NCBI GenBank assembly: GCA_047639415.1
Contig: JBLINP010000324.1
Location: 1-5,015 of the forward strand
Source of the DNA: OFTM34 sp047639415
GTDB lineage: Bacteria > Planctomycetota > UBA1135 > GCA-002686595
DNA length: 5,015 nucleotides
Direction of reading: 5' to 3'
Shown: positions 1 through 5,015 of the stretch, piece after piece
Layout of the letters: each line of letters opens with the position of its first letter
Position numbering within the stretch: the stretch's first letter is position 1
Position numbers and translations under genes: made by a program
The notes under the pieces: model-generated
Databases searched by the model: none
Told to the model about the DNA's origin: nothing
Seen by the model: only the letters and a program-made list of their open reading frames with translations

Positions 1-202
1 CCGCATCAAAACTCGTGACTGGGATATCGATGCGCTCACTCCCGTTCAGCAAGAAGGCTCGCAACTCTTGCCCTTTGGCTTCGATCTCAAGGCCAAAGGG
101 AAGCTCACCGCCCGGACTGTCGAGCCACGCGCGCCAAGTACCTTCGATGGGGGAGGACTGAACGATGGCGGCAGAAAGGAGAGCCACAGCAAAAATTGAC
201 AT
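1..202 (-). CDS. Exported protein, N-terminal part only; possibly TlpA/redoxin-type
   Basis: This is the first 67 codons of a minus-strand gene that leaves the window at its left edge with no stop. The ATG at 202-200 opens a short hydrophobic signal peptide (MSIFAVALLSAAIVQSS), with likely cleavage near residues 16-18. The mature start, GTWRAWLDSPGGELPFGLEI and then an LLNGSERIDIP stretch, resembles from memory the N-terminal module that precedes the thioredoxin-like domain in many planctomycete TlpA/peroxiredoxin-type secreted proteins. The catalytic CxxC region would lie beyond the window, so the redox role is inference. There is no clear Shine-Dalgarno sequence before the ATG, and I found no ATG further upstream in this frame. 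The frame is open to the edge and the signal peptide followed by a beta-rich start argues for a real gene. It lies downstream of the protease gene on the same strand but is separated from it by 258 bp containing a hairpin and a palindromic element, so it is probably transcribed separately. Confidence 0.68.
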   Translation of the reverse strand, partial: MSIFAVALLSAAIVQSSPIEGTWRAWLDSPGGELPFGLEIEAKGQELRAFLLNGSERIDIPVTSFDA

Positions 203-265
203 GGGCGTAGATGGGCGAAAAGAAGGGCGACGGGTTTGCGAACTTAGATGATTGCTTAAATGAAA

Positions 266-309
266 GAGCCAGCGAACCCCGATCGTTATGAATCGAGTTT
301 CGCTGGCTC
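266..309 (-). terminator. Perfect 11-bp stem-loop, possible terminator of the minus-strand operon
   Basis: GAGCCAGCGAA at 266-276 is exactly complementary to TTCGCTGGCTC at 299-309, with a 22-nt loop. On the minus strand the stem is followed by TTTCATTT, a broken T-rich run. It lies about 150 bp after the protease stop codon and about 65 bp before the next minus-strand start, which suits transcription termination. The long loop and interrupted T run make it a weak intrinsic terminator. A protein-binding site or an RNA element in the leader of the left-edge gene are alternatives. Confidence 0.45.
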
Positions 310-340
310 AATCAGCTTTATGCGTGCGTGAGTTCACACG

Positions 341-453
341 CTAGCCCGGATTATTCATGAACCGCGAGGCAAAGTGCCAGCAGGAACCAATAGACCGGCA
401 GTGCCGGTCGTTCGTGGTGTTTGGTCCGCGTGTTCATGAATAATTCGGGCTAG
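341..453. repeat. 113-bp imperfect palindrome with 22-bp terminal inverted repeats (MITE/REP-like)
   Basis: The ends at 341-362 and 432-453 are inverted copies matching at 21 of 22 positions: CTAGCCCG, then G or A, then ATTATTCATGAAC. Pairing continues inward with CGCG (363-366 with 427-430, allowing a one-base bulge and shift), then ACCAA/TTGGT (386-390 with 421-425), and ends near a perfect 8-bp palindrome, GACCGGCA-g-TGCCGGTC, at 393-409. There is no ORF of note inside. The layout fits a small non-autonomous element mobilised by a transposase encoded elsewhere, or a REP/BIME-like unit. The outermost CTAG on both sides could be a 4-bp target duplication, though it is also simply part of the palindrome. 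The element begins 7 bp after the protease stop codon in the direction of transcription, so its hairpin would form in the 3' end of that mRNA. The structure is certain; its mobility is inference. Confidence 0.72.
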
Positions 454-460
454 GGGCTCC

Positions 461-2692
461 CTAGAAGATGAGGGTTGTCGTGAGAATATTAGACGCAGGC
501 CAGGGCGCCTCGTAGCTGTCGACGGCCTGAAGGGCGAATGCTTGCCAGTAAACCGTTACTCCGGAGAGACCGGTAAAGGGACCAAAGTGCCTCATCTTCC
601 AACCTTTGGCCGCAATGAACGGTTTCCAAGGCGAAGCTAGGAGCGTTCCATTGTTGCCGATTCCCAGTTCGAGAATGCCGGGATAACTCGTGGGCACGAG
701 AGATGTCGACGCATTGACCCACACGAGATCGAGCAGGCCAGAGCCGACGATCAAGTCGAATCCCGTAGACTGGAAAACGACGGTTGAATCGGTTTTCATG
801 AGCGGCAGGGCGATTGGATCGACTTGTATTTGAATCGTCGACGACACCCCCGTGGTCGCAGCTTCGATATCCACCGCGCCAAGCTTTGACGCCTGGGGAG
901 CGTCGAGAATCGTGATCTCGCCATCGTTGATTACTGTGTACTGTCCGAGTCCTCCCGCACCTGGTGTGAGAGTGACTCCGTCGTACTTAAGCGTATCAAG
1001 ATTTGTAAAGCCGAAACCAGTTAGCGTAAGCGGCTGAGCAGTTGGCGATAGACAGTCGATTGACGTCGGCGAAACTGAGGCGATTGAAATGCCAGAACGA
1101 ACGATCTTGACTTGGTATGAGCCCGTTTCGCGGTAGGAATGGTTCGTTGATACGCTGGCGCGCCAATCGCCGGATTGATCGGCGATTTGATTGAACAGCG
1201 AAGCGTTGCGCCCTTGGCCACTATCGGTGTTTGACGCAAAGAAAGAGCCATCCGGGCGATAAACCGTTAGAAAGGTATCGGCATAGGTATGCGCGTTGCT
1301 GTTTCCATTCGGATACCGGGTCTCGACGTCGAACTGATCACCATTGGCAAGACTAAACGAGTAGTAGTCCTGATCGTTATCGCCCGGTGCCGGCGGCGTC
1401 GAACCAGAGTAGTACAGCGATTTGATGGGACTCCAGTTCGTACCGAAGGTCGATGGAGAGGCTGTGGCAAAGGTGTTGTTGGGTTCTTCCGGGTCGTGGA
1501 AATTTAGAATGTCCCAATCATCGAAGGTGTCGCGCAACTCGTTGTAATTGCCGTAGTCGACGGGGTTGAAGAAACCATTCCAATGGTCGTTGATCGTTAC
1601 GGAGAGGGCGCTAGCCGCGGGACCAATGAATGCGTTCCAGATCATTTGGTCGCCGCTGATTCCGCCCGCAAAAAAGAGTGAGCCGTCGAAATCGTCATCG
1701 TCGACGGTATTGCCATCTTTGGTGTCCACTGTGTCCACGATATCCCACAAAACGCAGGCCACGCCGACTTCGGTGGCTTCTCCACCAGTCGAGCCCGCGT
1801 ACGGGGCCGCGTTTTCTAATTGCATTCGGAGGCCAATCGTTCCAGGGCCGGTTGATCCGTTGCTATTGGCGTCCATGTAGAAGCCGGGTTGGTTGTAGCC
1901 ACTATGCTGGCGTACGGCACTCCCGAAGTAAGTTGCCCAACCTTCACCGTAAGAGAGCCGCGGGTCTTGATCGCTATCGCCGAAAAAGTGCGACCCACCA
2001 GTGTTGTCCGAGTCGGAATATATGTTGTGAAACACATGGCCCAATTCATGAAGGATGACCATGTCGTCGAAACCGTCGTCGGTCGCGATGTTGGCGCGCG
2101 TTCCGGAAGCGAATGAACCGCTTCCGCCCGGCCATTCAATGTCGACGCTGCTATTCAATACAGGGCTGCCTACTGAGGCGATGTAGTCGACCGCGAAGAC
2201 TCCCATGTCGAGCATGTTGAACGGGTTGGCCTCTTGGCCGCCGGAAGTGATGATCTCTGAAGTGATCGCGCCAACGTCGAGGTCGGTGTTTTGATCCCAA
2301 CTTGAGAACACTGCGGAAGAGACCGAGTAGAGCACGTTGCTGGTCGTTACGCAGCGAATGCGTCGACCGCTGTAGGTGATGGAGCGCGACAGGACGGTCA
2401 CGATGATGTCGCGATTGCCTGAACCAGGAACGACGATTGAGAGGTCGCCGTTGTCGTCGGTTGCTCCAGCGACGATCAAGCTGCCGGTCGAGTTGTCGAG
2501 CACTTGCACATTGGCGAAGCGAATCGGGCGAGCGGGCTCGTTACCGTTGAAGCCGCCGCTGTACGTAAAGGCTCTATCGCGATAAGTGAAGTTGCCTGTG
2601 AGGGTAAAGTCTGCACTTGCGACCGAAGATAGGGCGCTGAGTAAAAGTGAGCCGGCCAAAAGGCGGCCGAAGTTGAGCTTGTTGAATTGCAT
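461..2692 (-). CDS. Secreted multidomain gluzincin-like zinc metalloprotease
   Basis: A complete gene of 743 residues that probably encodes an exported zinc endopeptidase. Residues 1-27 form a signal peptide ending in ASA before DF. Residues 28-105 are beta-rich and look like a transthyretin/carboxypeptidase-regulatory type fold. The catalytic part spans about 150-400: HELGH at 215-219 supplies two zinc-binding histidines and the catalytic glutamate, and the GEGWA motif with E250 probably gives the third ligand, as in fungalysin-like (M36) gluzincins. A VLWDIVD motif follows at 314-320. Asp-rich stretches (227-243, 323-337) may bind calcium. Residues 400-531 match a bacterial pre-peptidase C-terminal (PPC) domain, starting at EPNNTF. 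Residues 534-626 look like an IPT/TIG domain, and 627-743 form another beta-rich domain of unknown role, ending without a membrane anchor. The start is supported by AAGGAG nine bases upstream. It follows the small exported gene by 17 bp and is probably cotranscribed. The substrate cannot be predicted; only the protease assignment is well supported. Confidence 0.9.
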   Translation of the reverse strand: MQFNKLNFGRLLAGSLLLSALSSVASADFTLTGNFTYRDRAFTYSGGFNGNEPARPIRFANVQVLDNSTGSLIVAGATDDNGDLSIVVPGSGNRDIIVTVLSRSITYSGRRIRCVTTSNVLYSVSSAVFSSWDQNTDLDVGAITSEIITSGGQEANPFNMLDMGVFAVDYIASVGSPVLNSSVDIEWPGGSGSFASGTRANIATDDGFDDMVILHELGHVFHNIYSDSDNTGGSHFFGDSDQDPRLSYGEGWATYFGSAVRQHSGYNQPGFYMDANSNGSTGPGTIGLRMQLENAAPYAGSTGGEATEVGVACVLWDIVDTVDTKDGNTVDDDDFDGSLFFAGGISGDQMIWNAFIGPAASALSVTINDHWNGFFNPVDYGNYNELRDTFDDWDILNFHDPEEPNNTFATASPSTFGTNWSPIKSLYYSGSTPPAPGDNDQDYYSFSLANGDQFDVETRYPNGNSNAHTYADTFLTVYRPDGSFFASNTDSGQGRNASLFNQIADQSGDWRASVSTNHSYRETGSYQVKIVRSGISIASVSPTSIDCLSPTAQPLTLTGFGFTNLDTLKYDGVTLTPGAGGLGQYTVINDGEITILDAPQASKLGAVDIEAATTGVSSTIQIQVDPIALPLMKTDSTVVFQSTGFDLIVGSGLLDLVWVNASTSLVPTSYPGILELGIGNNGTLLASPWKPFIAAKGWKMRHFGPFTGLSGVTVYWQAFALQAVDSYEAPWPASNILTTTLIF

Positions 2693-2701
2693 GGTATCGA
2701 T

Positions 2702-2707
2702 CTCCTT
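2702..2707 (-). promoter_or_regulatory. Ribosome binding site of the metalloprotease gene
   Basis: On the minus strand AAGGAG lies nine bases before the ATG at 2692-2690. It falls in the 17-bp gap after the stop codon of the preceding gene, which fixes the start choice and supports translation from a shared mRNA. Confidence 0.75.
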
Positions 2708-2709
2708 GT

Positions 2710-3249
2710 CTAGTTGCGGGTGGCGGCGGTGTTCAATGTGAGTTGGCCGTCGACGATCATGTCGCTGACTCCTTCGACGACTCGATCAACTTCTCCCCAA
2801 ACGGCGGCGCGAGTGGTGGTGTAAGTCGCAATGCCATCGGGTGCATCCGCATCGGGAATCGTGATGTGAGCTTGAACTTGAACCTCAACTCCCGGGAGGT
2901 TGACCGGAAGGTCGACGGACATCGAACCGTTGCGGACTTCGCCACGCTTTGCGGCTGCCCTCAGGGGAGCGTTGTGCCAGCGCAGGTTGCCGCCCTCGGG
3001 GAAACCGATCGAGACTTCGATGGCAATGGCATCAATCACTGGAGTGACCGTGTAATCGAGACGCGCTCGTCCACCAATCAAATCGCTGGGCGCGAGTTCG
3101 ATTTGGATGGGAGCGTCGGGCTTGCAGTTCTGAGCCTGATGACCTGGCGTCGGGCGGACTTCAACCGGTGGGGTCGTGGAGGTTTTGCTGGAGGCAAATA
3201 CGCCCACGGCTAGTGAGAGGGCACACAGAATGGTTAGTGATCGCATCAT
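2710..3249 (-). CDS. Small exported protein of unknown function, upstream partner of the metalloprotease
   Basis: I do not recognise this family. Starting at 3249 it encodes 179 residues. Residues 1-19 (MMRSLTILCALSLAVGVFA) form a signal peptide with likely cleavage before SSK. The cysteine in it is not in a lipobox, so this is not an obvious lipoprotein. A Pro/Thr-rich linker (22-36) follows, then one mature cysteine (residue 42) and a region of alternating hydrophobic strands (47-175) that suggests a single beta-sandwich, possibly of Ig/fibronectin type. There are no catalytic motifs and no second membrane segment. The frame is open up to 3351, but the start at 3249 is chosen because GGAG sits eight bases upstream and the signal peptide begins there; the second ATG at 3246 is equally possible. 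With a 17-bp gap to the protease gene on the same strand, an operon is likely. A role as accessory protein, inhibitor or substrate of the protease is possible but unproven. Confidence 0.82.
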   Translation of the reverse strand: MMRSLTILCALSLAVGVFASSKTSTTPPVEVRPTPGHQAQNCKPDAPIQIELAPSDLIGGRARLDYTVTPVIDAIAIEVSIGFPEGGNLRWHNAPLRAAAKRGEVRNGSMSVDLPVNLPGVEVQVQAHITIPDADAPDGIATYTTTRAAVWGEVDRVVEGVSDMIVDGQLTLNTAATRN

Positions 3250-3257
3250 TGTTCGAA

Positions 3258-3261
3258 CTCC
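3258..3261 (-). promoter_or_regulatory. Ribosome binding site deciding the start of the small exported gene
   Basis: GGAG on the minus strand ends eight bases before the ATG at 3249-3247. It favours this start over the longer open frame reaching 3351, whose extra 34 residues would precede the signal peptide. Confidence 0.65.
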
Positions 3262-3325
3262 GAGGTGAGGAGTTGCGCCGATTGAGGGTGGATTGAGGAC
3301 CCCTGGAAGGCCCTTGAGGTGCCGA

Positions 3326-3356
3326 AATGGAGATGAGATGTCTCCATTCAACTATA
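3326..3356 (-). promoter_or_regulatory. Candidate promoter -10 box with overlapping operator-like inverted repeat
   Basis: AATGGAGA (3326-3333) and TCTCCATT (3341-3348) form a perfect 8-bp inverted repeat with a 7-base spacer. On the minus strand, TATAGT (3356-3351) lies immediately upstream and matches the TATAAT consensus at five of six positions. Transcription from it would begin within the repeat, about 100 bases before the small exported gene, a position where a repressor could act. No convincing -35 hexamer is seen, so this is a weak call; the repeat could also form a hairpin in the mRNA leader. Confidence 0.3.
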
Positions 3357-3604
3357 TGTGTACGGAGGAGGACGGGTCGGAGGACGTGCAGGTTCCACGC
3401 TTTGTCAGGCATTAAAAGCGTCCATCGGGCCTTTGGTTGGGAAAAAAGGTCTCTAGAAAATGGGTCAGACGGCGCGCACGCACAGGGTGCCAAGCGAGGT
3501 CTCACGCATGGCTTCAATGGTCAAAATTCGCCAGAGCGTGCTCTTGGCCGTAGGCTTTATGCAGACGGAGTCGCGCGAACGGCGCGCCCTCTATCCCCAA
3601 TCGC

Positions 3605-5015
3605 ATGCAGAATCTCGTCAGCAAGATACGCCAGTTTTTGACCCACGATCTGTGGTCGTTCGATGCTGGCGCGCTGCCGACCTTCCGCGCGTCCTTTCTC
3701 TGGCTGTCGCGCATTCTGTTTATCTCCGTACGCGGATTCAGACGCGACCGATGCATGTTTCACGCGTCGGCACTGACGTACATCACCGTACTTTCATTAG
3801 TACCGGTGTTGGCCTTCATGTTTTCGATGGCCAAGGGACTCGGCGCCTACGACACCTTGGTCGCCGATGTGATTCAACCGAGTCTTGATCAACTCTTTCC
3901 CGTCGTGACGTCGCAAGCGGGCGAGGTCACGGGATCGGGCGCGGTTGCTTTGGAATCCGGCACTTCGAGCGTTCGAGATACGATCTCCACCATTCTGGAC
4001 TTCGTGGCCAATACCGATGCCTCGAAGTTGGGTTTGTTCGGCTTAGCGGTCTTGCTCTGGGCCGTAGTGAAATTGCTCGGATCCGTCGAACAATCATTCA
4101 ACGAAATCTGGGGCGTGTCTTCTTCAAGAACCCTAGTTCGCAAGGTTTCGGACTATCTAGCGATTGTCGTCATTGCGCCAATCTTCATGCTTACCGCGAC
4201 GGCGATTACCGCCAGCGCCCAAAGCACCTGGGTGACCGATTTCCTTTCCGAGAAGTTGCATCTTGGCCCGCTGTTAGACTTCTTGCTGGGGGTCTTGCCA
4301 TTGGTCGCAATTTGGGGGGGCTTCACCTTTATCTACATGTGCTTGCCAAACAAGCGCGTGCGCTTCATATCGGCGCTAGTGGGCGGAATTGGCGGGGGAA
4401 CGATTTGGCACTTGTTGATGGTGGCCTACTTCAGCCTGCAAGCCTCGACCGCTAACTTCAACGCGCTCTACGCCGGCTTTGCAGCCATTCCAATCTTGCT
4501 GGTTTGGATATGTTTGTCGTGGGTGACGGTTCTCTTTGGAGCTGAACTTGCGGCCGCCTACTCAAAAGCACCGACCTACAGAGGTTCGGCCGATACAGGG
4601 CCGGTCGAGAAGGGCTTTGAAGAAGTCATGGCGCTGCGCATGTTGACGCATGTTGCCAAGCGCTTTATCGCTGGAGATGCAGCTTGGACGATCGAGAGCC
4701 TTTCGGAACGGATGCATCTCCCCGAGATGTGGCTCGAGGATATCGTCGACCAACTGGTTGTAGGCAAAGTCTTGATTAGAGTCGGTGACGAGCGCGTCGA
4801 CACGATTCAACCCGCTCGAGCATTGGAGACGATTTCGATTGTCGATGTTCAGCGAGCATTGCGAGGCGGTCGGCAGACGGAACGCTTCGCAGCTCGTGAC
4901 CAAGCGGACCACCGAGTTCTGGACCTTCTGGCCAAAATGGACGAAGAGCGCGTGGATTCGGAGCGCAATCATAGTTTGCGCGATTTGGGCGAAGAGGCAA
5001 TTCGCGACGCTGAGG
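3605..5015 (+). CDS. YihY/BrkB-family inner-membrane protein with C-terminal extension, 3' end outside window
   Basis: A plus-strand gene open from the ATG at 3605 to the right edge (470 codons, no stop seen). Family hallmarks occur in order: a short N-terminal segment followed by RDRC and ASALTYITVLSLVPVLAF (residues 47-71), LLGSVEQSFNEIWGV (157-171), the YMCLPNKRVRF turn (244-254) leading into a Gly-rich membrane helix, and YAGFAAIPILLVW...LFGAELAAAY (289-319). Hydrophobic segments are near 56-78, 142-164, 184-204, 226-247, 254-277 and 292-318, plus a weaker one at 32-44. Residues 334-470 are soluble and charged; 340-400 look like a winged helix, as in the longer family members. The family was once misnamed ribonuclease BN, and its molecular function is not settled; roles in envelope integrity have been proposed. 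An in-frame stop at 3551 with no ATG, GTG or TTG between it and 3605 fixes the start, although no Shine-Dalgarno sequence precedes it. A G7 run lies at 4314-4320. Confidence 0.93.
   Translation, partial: MQNLVSKIRQFLTHDLWSFDAGALPTFRASFLWLSRILFISVRGFRRDRCMFHASALTYITVLSLVPVLAFMFSMAKGLGAYDTLVADVIQPSLDQLFPVVTSQAGEVTGSGAVALESGTSSVRDTISTILDFVANTDASKLGLFGLAVLLWAVVKLLGSVEQSFNEIWGVSSSRTLVRKVSDYLAIVVIAPIFMLTATAITASAQSTWVTDFLSEKLHLGPLLDFLLGVLPLVAIWGGFTFIYMCLPNKRVRFISALVGGIGGGTIWHLLMVAYFSLQASTANFNALYAGFAAIPILLVWICLSWVTVLFGAELAAAYSKAPTYRGSADTGPVEKGFEEVMALRMLTHVAKRFIAGDAAWTIESLSERMHLPEMWLEDIVDQLVVGKVLIRVGDERVDTIQPARALETISIVDVQRALRGGRQTERFAARDQADHRVLDLLAKMDEERVDSERNHSLRDLGEEAIRDAE

Larger units (their letters stand above)
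3250..3604. other. Divergent intergenic region, 355 bp
   Basis: This separates the minus-strand operon from the plus-strand YihY gene, so it should carry both promoters. I see an 8-bp inverted repeat next to a possible -10 box for the minus-strand operon (listed separately), an A6 run at 3442-3447, and no strong promoter for the plus-strand gene. A weak candidate is TTGGTT near 3433 followed by TAGAAA near 3454. Open frames here have no signal peptide, family resemblance or ribosome binding site and look like chance. Confidence 0.6.

Noticed and set aside
105..311. 68-codon minus-strand open frame overlapping the left-edge gene
   Set aside because: It is out of frame with the signal-peptide-bearing start at 202, would span the 266-309 hairpin, and shows no protein-like features.
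1678..2139. Several 100-residue open frames on both strands inside the protease gene
   Set aside because: All are out-of-frame shadows of the HELGH-containing catalytic region, which is unambiguous in its own frame.
2743..3213. 156-codon open frame on the plus strand, antisense to the small exported gene
   Set aside because: It has no ribosome binding site or family resemblance. The opposite strand has a signal peptide, a GGAG site at proper spacing and an operon context.
3250..3351. 34-residue N-terminal extension of the small exported protein
   Set aside because: It would place a non-hydrophobic Pro/Gly-rich stretch before a clear signal peptide, and the GGAG site fits the inner ATG at 3249.
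3471..3590. Two copies of ACGGCGCGC (near 3471 and 3580) as a direct repeat
   Set aside because: They are only nine bases long and GC-rich, with no further similarity around them, so chance is likely.
3460..3888. 142-codon open frame on the plus strand before and into the YihY-type gene
   Set aside because: It overlaps the clearly recognisable YihY reading frame over most of its length, and its composition is Arg/His-rich as expected for an out-of-frame translation.

Overview
The window holds a run of exported-protein genes on the minus strand, a small non-coding inverted-repeat element, and an inner-membrane protein gene on the plus strand that runs off the right edge. Base composition looks moderately GC-rich by eye. 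The type of secreted multidomain metalloprotease, the TlpA-like N-terminal module at the left edge, and the lack of a clear Shine-Dalgarno sequence at two of the four starts all suggest Planctomycetota. This is inference from family resemblance; no marker gene is present.

Layout from left to right: (1) positions 1-202, minus strand, the first 67 codons of an exported protein whose start resembles planctomycete redoxin/TlpA-type proteins; (2) 203-460, non-coding, with a perfect 11-bp stem-loop (266-309) that may be a terminator and a 113-bp imperfect palindrome (341-453) with near-identical 22-bp ends, resembling a MITE or REP-like element; (3) 461-2692, minus strand, a 743-residue secreted gluzincin-type zinc metalloprotease with HELGH, a downstream GEGWA glutamate, a PPC domain, an IPT/TIG-like domain and a C-terminal beta-rich domain; (4) 2710-3249, minus strand, a 179-residue exported protein of unknown function, 17 bp upstream of the protease gene; (5) 3250-3604, a divergent intergenic region with an 8-bp inverted repeat beside a possible -10 box; (6) 3605 to the right edge, plus strand, a YihY/BrkB-family membrane protein with six or seven membrane segments and a soluble C-terminal extension resembling a winged helix.

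Genes 3 and 4 are very probably one transcription unit: same strand, 17-bp gap, each with a GGAG ribosome binding site at good spacing, and both with signal peptides. They could act together outside the cytoplasm, for example as a protease and a small accessory or substrate protein, but nothing in the sequence proves this. The YihY gene is divergently transcribed and has no obvious functional link. No tRNA, rRNA, CRISPR array, phage gene or intact transposase was seen. The most unusual non-coding feature is the palindromic element just after the protease stop codon.
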